The position numbers and the translations under genes are program-made. From the IMG/VR virus record IMGVR_UViG_3300010388_000249, positions 1-50,439 of that record: a DNA stretch of 50,439 nucleotides, one strand, 5' to 3'. How positions within the stretch are numbered: position 1 is the first letter of the stretch; the number at the start of each line of letters is the position of its first letter. Below, in pieces: positions 27,101 to 34,534 of this stretch. The notes under the pieces were generated by a model. It was not told the origin of the DNA. It saw nothing but the letters and a program-made list of their open reading frames with translations, and ran no database searches. Source of the stretch: a virus.

Positions 27101-28749
27101 ATTACTATTATACCAGTGTTGATGCTACTGTACGATCTACTACAAATACATCAATAACCGTTAATAATAACGGAACAACTGGTGCTAGTGTAACGTTTTA
27201 TATTTTAGCAGTAACTAACGATTCCGAAAATTGGGCATCTCATGTAGGCTATCAAGAAGCGTCGGCTAGTGGAACAACACCAGATACTACACCTAATGAT
27301 TTTTCATTTACTGCAACAACTGGTGCTACTAGAGGCCAAACTTATACATCTTCAGTAGTAACATTAGGCGGTATGGATTCTGGGCAAACAGTAGCAGTTA
27401 GTGTATCTGGCGGAACGTTATATTATTCAACAGATAACTTGTCATTTAGTAGTACATCTAGCAGTGCTAATATTTCTACTAATAATATTTACATTAAGGC
27501 TAGTGGTACTGCAAACTCAAGTTACTCAGGAACTACAACTGTTACTGTAACTTATGGTGGTGTACAAAAATCATATACAATAACCTCAGAAGCAGCACCA
27601 GTAATTAACTCACCACTTACTGCATCACCAGCTACTGTATCAGTAGCGTGGCCTGGTACATCAGGTGTTAACATGACAGCAACTACTACAGTTAGCAATA
27701 GTGCATCGTATGCAATTACTACTGATTTCCAAATTATTAGATATGTATTATTTTCAGGAGGAACAGGGTACGCATATTCAACGCCACCTGCAACTACCAT
27801 AGCAGCAAATAGTTCTGCTACATTTACATTTACAGCAGCTTTAGATTACAATATTACTAATCCTGATTACTACTGGGCGTGGGCGTTAATTGCAAGTGGG
27901 CATAATGGTACTTATAGTACGTTTAGTTTAAAGATGGCTGATGGTGTACCAGATGCGTTTACATTTCCATCATATAATAATATAGAAAGTTATAATCAAA
28001 ACTGGAGTAATACTTCGTATACCTCAATAACCGGGTTAAGTGCATATACAGTAGTTTCAATAAGTGCTACGGGAGGAGGAGCATGGTGGAATGTTACCGG
28101 CATTGGAAGTTATGCTGATGGTCAAATAGGTGACTTTAACAACACCGGAACTGCAACCGGAACTGCAACAACAGGTGCAGGTGGGGCGTTATATGTAGAA
28201 CCGATCAGCCTGTCGCCTACTGGTCCTGGGTTATCAAAAACAGTTACAATAACAATCGGTGGTGTTTCTGGTACTTGGACAATGAATACAGTGGCTGCAA
28301 CGCCACCACCGCCACCACCGCCACCACCGCCACCACCTCCACCGGTAACGCCACCACCACCGCCGCCACCGGCAACGTTTACAACTATAAATGTTAGTGG
28401 GAATACAAGTGGTATCTCATTAACAACTATGTATTCATACAGCTTTGCATGTACAATAACCGGTTATTATCAATTTGACGGATCTGTTGGTGCCGACGTC
28501 GGTGGTGCTTATGATTCGTATATGTACCTATTCAGCGCCAGTGGTACAGAATTAACATATGACGACGATAGTGGACCTAACGCTGCTTCTATGTTCCAAT
28601 ATTCGTGTACTGCAGGAACTACATATATAGTTAAAGTTCGAGAATATTATGGTGAAACGACAGATGCAACTCTTACTATTACACAGATATCTTCAATAAC
28701 AGCAACTCCTCCTCCCGGAGCAAACGATCCACATCCGCCCACTGCTTAA
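24154..28749 (+). CDS. FN3-repeat adhesin with BNR-like head and poly-proline hinge
   Basis: 1531 aa. Residues about 60-390 contain recurring ATSSNGTTW/AVSTNGTTW..VAVGxGYYA units, like BNR/sialidase-type propeller blades. Residues 420-1060 are a chain of FN3-like domains with a repeating TVxFSWTG..YYTS pattern. Near residues 1383-1406 are two proline runs (14 and 7 prolines) separated by VT. The end (ATFTTINVSGNTSG, then YMYLFSASGTELTYDDDSG) resembles a bacterial pre-peptidase C-terminal (PPC) domain. It is a probable surface-binding virion protein; the poly-Pro hinge and the hydroxylase-like gene next door are notable. Confidence 0.7.
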   Translation: MTGFMTVVIGMSGTKLQTPVPFFNSSSSTSIKFAWAPVPNATSYEYYTSASGSPTSPTSITASTGSWATPSAMSGTQTAGYMQSVAYRKSDGLCVAVGYTNNVNNDHTPVYATSSNGTTWTAPVAMPGSVLTALSSVTVRDNDGVFVAVGGGYYAISTNGTTWTVGTIHLSYNFLAVTVNSSGLFVAVGGQGAYSTSTNGTTWSTPVSMPTSVYYTTFMAITVSSTGRFVAVGSENDKPVFSYSDNGSTWNTVIRQSSAVVSALYSVAVNNTGVFVAVGHTIDATNSPLFSKSVDGITWSDVAIMNNSTGSATMRSITTVNGTFIAVGYPNKYATSSNGSNWTTPADMNGIAVVIQMTSVTVTANGLSVAVGYNGNYAVSSTSTAVSSKDITVASGNSSVTFYVRAVGPIIYEKSEYGSITGLSTKGSLGIPSLSAVSTTTTQVTFSWTAGSPTFDNTGSYSFYTVIDGVISPTTTGYTSLSKVIDVPDIGGTAEFHLTAVGTNYINSPTAVLSKAAYGYLTAPTITTQPISTTVVRFSWTNPANVLSYQYYTSASGSTSSPIGPITLVSGTTTKDITVADAGNVTIYVQSIGLPYAPSNTWGTLYGTAYLGYSSVTANSIVGTPNTTTQVSFTWSGVNSDSYDYYTSYNSTVINTTNTSAVVSSGSANTSVTLYVKSKGNASYMPATTYSSGSGTSYSGIASISNLSATSLTTTTVRVSWNTISNVGSFSYRTNLDTTARTLANTTTSQDVSTSGIGGSVRFYISATGTNNYMNMAETYVDGSSYGYWTTPSLTYTSTSTTTFTVSWSAASGATYQYSTPTVAKTNTSSSSSQSITVSSAGGNTTVTIYATGGVYAESSASITGYGYVGNASITTPTVSAKSPSSVSFSWSGSNITKYYYSTNNSNWTDNGTSTSAAFSASAGGTVTIYVKGDAAASYAPASNVSASGTAMSGYASVSSLSGVGATYTTVTFSWTGSHAGSYYYYTSVDATVRSTTNTSITVNNNGTTGASVTFYILAVTNDSENWASHVGYQEASASGTTPDTTPNDFSFTATTGATRGQTYTSSVVTLGGMDSGQTVAVSVSGGTLYYSTDNLSFSSTSSSANISTNNIYIKASGTANSSYSGTTTVTVTYGGVQKSYTITSEAAPVINSPLTASPATVSVAWPGTSGVNMTATTTVSNSASYAITTDFQIIRYVLFSGGTGYAYSTPPATTIAANSSATFTFTAALDYNITNPDYYWAWALIASGHNGTYSTFSLKMADGVPDAFTFPSYNNIESYNQNWSNTSYTSITGLSAYTVVSISATGGGAWWNVTGIGSYADGQIGDFNNTGTATGTATTGAGGALYVEPISLSPTGPGLSKTVTITIGGVSGTWTMNTVAATPPPPPPPPPPPPPPVTPPPPPPPATFTTINVSGNTSGISLTTMYSYSFACTITGYYQFDGSVGADVGGAYDSYMYLFSASGTELTYDDDSGPNAASMFQYSCTAGTTYIVKVREYYGETTDATLTITQISSITATPPPGANDPHPPTA

Positions 28750-28789
28750 ACAATTGGAAAGTTATAGAAAGTTGATCAAGGATAGAATA

Positions 28790-29347
28790 ATGAATAACAT
28801 TTATATATTAGAAAATTATGTATCAAGTGATGTGTGTGAGAGATATGTTAACGCAATCTCTCACACAGATTGGTGGGAAAAGAACAACGATTATGATTGG
28901 CATAATCGTTCAATTAATTTGCATTCAATGCCATTAGACATTAAAGAAGAATTGTTAGATATACGGTGTGATGTTAAACAAAAAATAATCAATCAGTATA
29001 ACGTTAACGATCTATTGTATTCGGATCTTTTTCAGTTTGTAAGATGGCAAGTTGGAAATAAATTATACCCACATGCTGATGCGGAGAATCCAGACGGTTC
29101 TCCGCATCCTATGTTTTATCGGAATTATGCGTCAGTAATTTATTTAAATGATAATTATATTGGTGGGGAAATATATTTCCCCAATTTTGATAATTTTAAA
29201 CCAAAAATTAAACCTGGAACATTAGTTATGTTTCCGAGTACTTTAAGATACTTACATGGTGTAACTGAAATTACCGAAGGTACACGATACACTATTGTTG
29301 GGTTTTTTACATTTAATGAAAGATATAAAGATGGAAATAGAATCTAA
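28790..29347 (+). CDS. 2OG-Fe(II) oxygenase, prolyl 4-hydroxylase-like
   Basis: 185 aa from the ATG at 28790, preceded by AAGGAT; an earlier in-frame TTG at 28754 lacks a ribosome binding site. The double-stranded beta-helix signature is present: HAD (in LYPHADAENPDG) for two iron ligands, the distal His in RYLHGVTEI, and the following Arg (GTRYTIVGFF) for 2-oxoglutarate. These enzymes couple 2OG decarboxylation to hydroxylation of proline or other substrates. T4-like phages often carry them near fibres. Here the gene directly follows a protein with 21 prolines in two runs, a candidate substrate by position only. Confidence 0.8.
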   Translation: MNNIYILENYVSSDVCERYVNAISHTDWWEKNNDYDWHNRSINLHSMPLDIKEELLDIRCDVKQKIINQYNVNDLLYSDLFQFVRWQVGNKLYPHADAENPDGSPHPMFYRNYASVIYLNDNYIGGEIYFPNFDNFKPKIKPGTLVMFPSTLRYLHGVTEITEGTRYTIVGFFTFNERYKDGNRI

Positions 29348-30083
29348 AATTAACGATGAACGCAATTTAGTTCCAGACAACACTATTTTAATAATAACAG
29401 ATTCTGATGAAATTAATAACCGAGTATTTGATATAGTTGAACCGCTAAAAGGAAACATTAAACGAGATTGGTTTGTTACACATGCATATCACTGTTTACC
29501 ATTAGCTATTGGAAATCAATATGGATTTGCAATAAAAAGCTTATATGATTTTACCGCAATATGGAAGGGTGGAGATTCACCAAATGACGTAATTGTAGAT
29601 GTTAAAAGTGCAACTGGTGGTCAATTTATTAACAGTCATTTTGGTATGGGTACTATTACTATACAAAATCAATTCCATTTTAGAACACCGTTAGGTATTA
29701 ATTTAATGACACTTAATCCGCCAAATATGTTTATACCAAACTTACATAACATGACAGGTGTAATTGAGACTGATAACTTGCGTAGAGACTTTACATTTAA
29801 TTTAAAAATAACAGTTCCAAATGTTGAAATTAAAGTTAACGCAGGAGACATTATTTCTGCATTTATACCAATACCTAGATTTTTTGTTGATAGATTTGAA
29901 ATTAAATTAGCAACAGGAACAATACCTGATAACGTTATTAAAACTGAACGTCAGGCAGGTATTGATTTTGGAATTGAGCGTACTACTGTTGATACAAAAA
30001 AGCACCGAGGTAACGGACAGCGTTATAAAAAAGGTGTTGATATTTACGATAATGAGTTTTATAATCATCAACCTAATTTGTAA
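29331..30083 (+). CDS. DUF6065-like conserved protein
   Basis: 250 aa, starting at the ATG at 29331, which overlaps the hydroxylase gene and has GAAAG at a suitable distance. The central pattern (THAYHCLPLAIGNQYGFAI, SHFGMGTITI, FRTPLGINLMTLNPPN, IPIPRFFVDRFEI) matches proteins of the DUF6065 type known from cyanophages and bacteria near glycan or tail genes. Function unknown; placement next to the hydroxylase suggests a virion-modification unit. It ends 11 bp inside the convergent gene at 30073. Confidence 0.65.
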   Translation: MEIESKINDERNLVPDNTILIITDSDEINNRVFDIVEPLKGNIKRDWFVTHAYHCLPLAIGNQYGFAIKSLYDFTAIWKGGDSPNDVIVDVKSATGGQFINSHFGMGTITIQNQFHFRTPLGINLMTLNPPNMFIPNLHNMTGVIETDNLRRDFTFNLKITVPNVEIKVNAGDIISAFIPIPRFFVDRFEIKLATGTIPDNVIKTERQAGIDFGIERTTVDTKKHRGNGQRYKKGVDIYDNEFYNHQPNL

Positions 30084-31290
30084 TTTTTAACAAAATAGTA
30101 TCTTCATTAATTCGACCGGTTATTTTAGTATCGGTCGAATTAATATCATCTAAAAACTTTCTTAACGCAATTTTACTAGCTGCTTTAAACTCTTTAAGTT
30201 TTTCTTCTGGCTTACGTATAGTTTTTTGAATACTCTTGTGCTCATCATATCCTAATATAGCAGCACCTTTTACTGTTAACGGACCTGTCATCTCATCGGC
30301 TATAAATTTGCCAAGTTTTCTATTTTTAGTATTGTACACCCATAATTCTTTAGCACCTATAATTTCAGTAGGATTAATAGAGACAAGTTTTAATGGTTCA
30401 AATATTTTTAGATATTTTAATTTTTCAACTAGTTTATCTTTTGGTACTGATTTCTTAGCACGCGGAGCTTTATTAACTTTACTTTCTTCAATTAACATAG
30501 TACACGCAGATTCAACTTCTTTATAAAATGCAATTAAATTTCTAATTTCTTTTTTACTTTTATGGCTATAGGCTTCTTGTAATTGCTCGTATGCATCGTG
30601 CTTTTCTTCATCAGCAGGTTTGCCAGCAGCAAGCTCTTCTAATTCCGACAAATTACGCGAGTACATGTCTTTAATAATACGTGCGTGTGCTGCTTTTGCT
30701 TCCTTAGCTTTAAGCGCATTTATTACTTTAATAGCTTTAGGATCAAACGTAGCTGCGTTTGTAATCCATTGGTCTACAGCATCTTCAATAACTTCTGTCA
30801 TACCAATAGCAGCTTCTTTTACACGAGCTTGGATGTTTATAACTGCAGCTGGTTTTTTAACTTCTCCTTCTTCGTCTGGTTCTAAGTCAACTTCGCCAGC
30901 TTCAACTGTTGCAGTAATAGCACTTCTTAACCATTCAGCCGCATCTCTTCCGTTATTAAAAGTGTCATGAACAGCTGGCATACCTCTGAGGAGACAAGAA
31001 GCAATAGAACCCATAGTAGTACTTGTACGCCAATCTTTAGTAGCTTTATAAGTGTTAATTTCTTCTGTTGTATATTCATTTAAGGCCATCCATTTAGCAA
31101 CTGCAGGTTTTAAATCTTTTACGCTAAACTGCAGATTATAATAGTGCATAGCGTTATGCCATTTTTTTCTATATTCAGTAGGCGTCCAATCTTCCCAGTT
31201 GTCCCAAACAGGACTGCTATCCTTTTTAGCATTTTCACGTATAGTAACTGAAGTTACTTTTGCTGCTTTTGGTTTTTTCTTTAGTGCCAT
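30073..31290 (-). CDS. Conserved phage protein, about 400 aa, unknown function
   Basis: 405 aa. A basic N-terminus (MALKKKPKAAKV) is followed by a helical region with WDNWEDWTPTEYRKKWHNAM, a coiled-coil-prone middle rich in Glu/Lys, and a C-terminal part with LWVYNTKNRKLGKF and LTVKGAAILGYDEHKS. I associate this architecture with a large uncharacterised protein common in T4-like marine phages. AGGAA precedes the ATG. It heads the minus-strand convergence with the fibre block. No enzymatic motif seen. Confidence 0.6.
   Translation of the reverse strand: MALKKKPKAAKVTSVTIRENAKKDSSPVWDNWEDWTPTEYRKKWHNAMHYYNLQFSVKDLKPAVAKWMALNEYTTEEINTYKATKDWRTSTTMGSIASCLLRGMPAVHDTFNNGRDAAEWLRSAITATVEAGEVDLEPDEEGEVKKPAAVINIQARVKEAAIGMTEVIEDAVDQWITNAATFDPKAIKVINALKAKEAKAAHARIIKDMYSRNLSELEELAAGKPADEEKHDAYEQLQEAYSHKSKKEIRNLIAFYKEVESACTMLIEESKVNKAPRAKKSVPKDKLVEKLKYLKIFEPLKLVSINPTEIIGAKELWVYNTKNRKLGKFIADEMTGPLTVKGAAILGYDEHKSIQKTIRKPEEKLKEFKAASKIALRKFLDDINSTDTKITGRINEDTILLKITN
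30107..30143. repeat. 12-bp inverted repeat at the convergent gene ends
   Basis: TTAATTCGACCG (30107-30118) and its exact complement (30132-30143) are separated by 13 bp. It lies in the last codons of the minus-strand gene, 24 bp past the plus-strand stop; it could terminate plus-strand transcripts although no U tract follows. Confidence 0.5.
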
Positions 31291-31297
31291 AAAATTC

Positions 31298-32098
31298 CTA
31301 AGTCCACATGTGATGTCTAACTTTAATAAGTCTAATCATCATATCTTCGTCTTCTTGTTCTTGTGCTGTTTCAATATCGGTATTAATCATTAATAATTTT
31401 AATGATTGTTCTTCTTCCTCTTTAGTACGGTCATTGTTAAACATTGTACCATACTTTTCTTCTTCGTAATTGTAAAAATCACTAAGTCCTGATTCATCCA
31501 TTGGATCTTTACGTTTAGGATATTCTTCAGTCCACCATAAGTACAACTTTTTTATTTCAATTGCAGCAAGTGCTTGAGGAGATAGATCATAATGTGTTTT
31601 GTCTTTATTTTCGTAAACTAGTTCCGATGCCCAATCTAAGTAATCTAAACCGGCTTGTTTACTACGCCATGATCTCCAATGAAAACTTGGAACATTATAC
31701 TTTTCATATTGTTCTTTATCACCCCAACGAATAAAACTCCAGGCAAGTTCAACTTCAACAAAGTCAACTAGTTCATTAAACATACAAGGTAAAAATCTGT
31801 AACCAACATCGCACCATTCACCAGGTTTAATATGTTTAGGATGTGCAGTTAAGCCGTGTGTACGGCTAACCCATCTGTTTTCGATGTAATACTTAATATT
31901 GTAAAATGTATCCGATGGAAACATGTATACATCTTGAATCTTATCAAGTAATGTATCTGCAATCCAAAAACGAAGCGGATGGGCAGCCTGTGCAATTTTT
32001 TCAATAGAGTCCCATCCTTCACTAGTCTCATAAGTTGGATATTTTGTACCACGGATCTTATCCGCAAAATCACTGCATGACCAATAGTTACTTCTCAT
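31298..32098 (-). CDS. Conserved phage hypothetical protein
   Basis: 266 aa, Trp/Tyr-rich, with segments FWIADTLLDKIQDVYMFPSD, IENRWVSRTHGL, KPGEWCDVGYRFLPCMFNEL and VDFVEVELAW, a pattern shared by uncharacterised proteins of large T4-like phages. The C-terminal 60 residues are acidic and helical. AGAGGA lies before the ATG. It is tightly packed between the MazG-like gene and the 405-aa gene, probably one operon. Function unknown. Confidence 0.6.
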   Translation of the reverse strand: MRSNYWSCSDFADKIRGTKYPTYETSEGWDSIEKIAQAAHPLRFWIADTLLDKIQDVYMFPSDTFYNIKYYIENRWVSRTHGLTAHPKHIKPGEWCDVGYRFLPCMFNELVDFVEVELAWSFIRWGDKEQYEKYNVPSFHWRSWRSKQAGLDYLDWASELVYENKDKTHYDLSPQALAAIEIKKLYLWWTEEYPKRKDPMDESGLSDFYNYEEEKYGTMFNNDRTKEEEEQSLKLLMINTDIETAQEQEDEDMMIRLIKVRHHMWT

Positions 32099-32101
32099 TG
32101 T

Positions 32102-32473
32102 TTATCCTCTTTTTAAAAATGGTTTTAGTTCAGGAGCTTTCCAACCTTCTGGTTTTAAAATCTTTCCGTCTTCACGTTTAAGTACTTTACCTGTTGTTGG
32201 ATCAATCTTAGCAAAGTTAGTTGCCATTACTTCATTCCATGCACCTTCACCGTCTGCACCCATTGAATGAATAGCACCTACTGTTACAACTAAAATGTCA
32301 ATTAGTGCATCAAGTTGTTCAACTGTATCTTCTGCTGCGATAGCAGTTTGTAATTCACCAATTTCTTCGTGAATTAATCTTACATACATAGTATACTGAG
32401 ATTCGTTATAGTTGTCAACTGTTTGATCGCCGGCAATCATAAATTTTTCTTGGTCTTTAAATACGTTTGTCAT
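32102..32473 (-). CDS. MazG-like nucleotide pyrophosphohydrolase
   Basis: 123 aa with the all-alpha NTP-pyrophosphatase motifs: RLIHEEIGELQTAI (ExxE metal ligands) and EQLDALIDILVVTVGAI (second acidic helix), then NEVMATNFAKIDPTTGKV, typical of phosphoribosyl-ATP pyrophosphohydrolase/MazG-like phage proteins. It hydrolyses NTPs or dNTPs to monophosphates; in phages it may clean nucleotide pools or lower (p)ppGpp signalling. AAGGAA lies before the ATG. Substrate cannot be read from the sequence. Confidence 0.85.
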   Translation of the reverse strand: MTNVFKDQEKFMIAGDQTVDNYNESQYTMYVRLIHEEIGELQTAIAAEDTVEQLDALIDILVVTVGAIHSMGADGEGAWNEVMATNFAKIDPTTGKVLKREDGKILKPEGWKAPELKPFLKRG

Positions 32474-32485
32474 ATGTTTCCTTTT

Positions 32486-32692
32486 TTAGTTATGTCTTCT
32501 TGTGTTGTCTGAAAATGCCCATCCTAAACAAATGATCCAAACTACTACAGACCATCCTGCTAGCGCGTTAAAAATAAAGATTGGCATAAAATTATTATGT
32601 CCACGTTCACTTGCTATAATTGACGGAGCAAAATATATAAAGAACGTTATAATTCCTGCAATTATAAATGCTATATTAATCATCGCTATCAT
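32486..32692 (-). CDS. imm: Superinfection immunity protein (Imm family)
   Basis: 68 aa, two transmembrane helices. The sequence YFAPSIIASERGHNN..IFIFNALAGWSVVVWIICLGWAF fits the Imm_superinfect pattern (YFLPtiiA.krgh....If.lN..lGWt.iGWiv.LvWA) of T4 Imm, an inner-membrane protein that blocks DNA entry of related superinfecting phages. GGAG precedes the first ATG, which overlaps the end of the 33-aa gene. Expected to act early in the host membrane. Confidence 0.8.
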   Translation of the reverse strand: MIAMINIAFIIAGIITFFIYFAPSIIASERGHNNFMPIFIFNALAGWSVVVWIICLGWAFSDNTRRHN

Positions 32693-32777
32693 CTGGCTCC
32701 ATTGCTGAGTAAATTAAAGCACATTCTTCTAACATTTTAAATTCTCTTTGCATACTTGTTAAGTCTTCTTCGTTCAT
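32676..32777 (-). CDS. 33-aa acidic protein
   Basis: A very small gene starting in an ATGA overlap with the zinc-ribbon gene stop (32774-32777) and overlapping the Imm start. The peptide begins MNEEDLTSMQREFKMLEEC and ends EPDDSDD. The tight overlap on both sides supports translation; function unknown. Confidence 0.55.
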   Translation of the reverse strand: MNEEDLTSMQREFKMLEECALIYSAMEPDDSDD

Positions 32778-32962
32778 GGTTTATCTTCAGTTAGGGTCGG
32801 TGTAACACATCCAACCGGTTTAGGTCGGACATATGGTTTCTTTATAAATTCCACGTGGCAATCCACGCATATATACATTTCCCTAGATGTTATAATTAAC
32901 ATCCCTGCGCCGCAACGCGGACACAGGTTCCCTGTTACTGCTTCATATGACTGTGTAGTCAT
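32774..32962 (-). CDS. Small zinc-ribbon protein
   Basis: 62 aa with CPRCG (residues 14-18) and CVDC (32-35), a compact zinc ribbon, followed by a Pro-rich tail. The start overlaps the stop of the DNA ligase gene (ATGA, 32959-32962) and its own stop overlaps the 33-aa gene. Likely binds nucleic acid or a protein partner; no specific family. Confidence 0.6.
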   Translation of the reverse strand: MTTQSYEAVTGNLCPRCGAGMLIITSREMYICVDCHVEFIKKPYVRPKPVGCVTPTLTEDKP

Positions 32963-34317
32963 TTACTCTTTCCCATTGCGCTATCAAACTGATCTTTAAC
33001 TTGTTGTAATGAATCAGCTGTTGTTTTATCTTTTCTAAACTCTACAAATCTCGGTAAGAACAAACTGTAAAGTCCATTGCTTGTTGTAGGTGGCATAATG
33101 TTGTTAGATCTAACTGCTATAATTGTTCCATATAGTTCATCTTTACGATTAAAGATATCTGTACGCAATTCATCGCTAAAACCTGATACATTAACTTCTA
33201 ACAGTTGATCAGATGTTCTACAAGTAATAGATCCAAACAACGCAGCATTTTTACCATTACCGTCTGTAAATGCTACAATTTCTAAATCAACATCTACTTC
33301 AAGTTTAAGTTTAACTTGCTCTTTACTTGTACCGTCACGCCATTTAGCATCTGGGTGTTTAATAATAGTACCTTCAAGTCCTTGTTCAATTAGTTCGAGA
33401 TAGTGGTTAAATGCATCTTCCCATGAAAACACTAATTTAGATTCAATTAGCTGAACATGTTGCGGATCAGTTAATGCTTGTGATGCTATCTGATTTTTTA
33501 ATGGATAATATCTATCAGCATACGATACAGTACCTTTACCTTTTGGTAAAGCAGTTGATAACGGAATTTGATCCCATACTAAAAATAAAGGTTCTTCATC
33601 TTTAGCAAACTCTCCGCCATCTGCAATACTGTTTAAAATGCCATTACCAATTTCGCGTGGTAACACAACGCCATCACGTTTTACAACAAGTTCGCCGTGT
33701 GTTTGTGTACCACACTGCATGTGTCGTTGCATATAATCAATAATTTTACTGAACTGCCCTAATGGCATTGGATTACCACTTCTACTTAATAACTCAATAG
33801 ATAAGTCTTCATAAAAGTTAGCGTTGATATACATGCCATCTGCTTTTAACTGTGAAAACACACCTTTAGACCAAGGCCATGTATCAAGTTTAACATGTTT
33901 AGGTAACGAGCAGCGTTGATATGGAAACTCTGGAATCAATCCCTTCCATGCTTTGTTTACTGTAGCTGATTGTACACCGCAACGTAAGTCTTTATTTACA
34001 ACTTTGATTACAACTTGTGCATCACGTTCCGATACAGATTCTAAAATATTTTTAAGATGATCAATGCCTGCGTGGCCTGTATAAGTACGGTCTGCTAATG
34101 CGTGTAGGTGTACAATAGCTTCGTCAAGATGCATTGTAGGTGTTCCTGTATTAGGAGTATAATCAGGAATTTTTTTGATGTTAAAAGGAAGTAGTTTGTT
34201 AGTGGCACAGAAACAAATGTCTTTCAACAATTCGTTAGTGCTATTGCGTTTAAGAATTTCAAGTTTAGCATTAGTTTTAGGTTCATTAGCTAACTCTTCT
34301 AAAATTGCAGTGATCAT
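32959..34317 (-). CDS. 30: ATP-dependent DNA ligase (gp30-like)
   Basis: 452 aa. The nucleotidyltransferase motifs are all visible: motif I QLKADGMY with adenylated Lys158 (T4 gp30 uses Lys159), SRSGNPM, HGELVV (motif III), GLEGTIIKHPDAKW (motif IV) and VKLKLEVDVDLEIV (motif V), followed by an OB-fold domain. It joins Okazaki fragments and repairs nicks. The N-terminal helical domain fits T4-like ligases. AGGAG is before the ATG; a consensus sigma70 promoter is at 34347-34375. Confidence 0.95.
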   Translation of the reverse strand: MITAILEELANEPKTNAKLEILKRNSTNELLKDICFCATNKLLPFNIKKIPDYTPNTGTPTMHLDEAIVHLHALADRTYTGHAGIDHLKNILESVSERDAQVVIKVVNKDLRCGVQSATVNKAWKGLIPEFPYQRCSLPKHVKLDTWPWSKGVFSQLKADGMYINANFYEDLSIELLSRSGNPMPLGQFSKIIDYMQRHMQCGTQTHGELVVKRDGVVLPREIGNGILNSIADGGEFAKDEEPLFLVWDQIPLSTALPKGKGTVSYADRYYPLKNQIASQALTDPQHVQLIESKLVFSWEDAFNHYLELIEQGLEGTIIKHPDAKWRDGTSKEQVKLKLEVDVDLEIVAFTDGNGKNAALFGSITCRTSDQLLEVNVSGFSDELRTDIFNRKDELYGTIIAVRSNNIMPPTTSNGLYSLFLPRFVEFRKDKTTADSLQQVKDQFDSAMGKSK

Positions 34318-34346
34318 GTGTACTCCTAGAAATTAATTAAAAAACT

Positions 34347-34375
34347 ATTATACAATAATTAACGCACTATGTCAA
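34347..34375 (-). promoter_or_regulatory. sigma70-type promoter for DNA ligase operon
   Basis: TTGACA (34375-34370), 17 bp, TATAAT (34352-34347), both perfect, 30 bp before the ligase ATG. It would transcribe ligase, zinc-ribbon, 33-aa and imm genes. Confidence 0.75.
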
Positions 34376-34379
34376 CTAG

Positions 34380-34466
34380 TTAATCGTCACATAAAAACAT
34401 TAATATTGCCAGTGTTGCAATAATTGCGCACATTACTACTCCAAACTCGTCTGCTACGTTAGCCAT
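34380..34466 (-). CDS. 28-aa single-TM peptide
   Basis: MANVADEFGVVMCAIIATLA followed by ILMFLCDD: a single hydrophobic helix with acidic ends. A strong GGGGAGGAAAG ribosome binding site lies 2-8 bases upstream. It sits between pmoC and the ligase promoter. Function unknown; too short for usual gene callers. Confidence 0.6.
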   Translation of the reverse strand: MANVADEFGVVMCAIIATLAILMFLCDD

Positions 34467-34484
34467 ACTTTCCTCCCCTAGATA

Positions 34485-34510
34485 AGAAAGGGGACCTAAG
34501 TCCCCTTTCT
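34485..34510 (-). terminator. Hairpin terminator after pmoC
   Basis: A perfect 11-bp stem AGAAAGGGGAC/GTCCCCTTTCT with a 4-nt loop, 25 bp past the pmoC stop. The U tract is weak. It separates pmoC from the ligase operon. Confidence 0.7.
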
Positions 34511-34534
34511 AAAGTACTTAACTAATAATATTTA

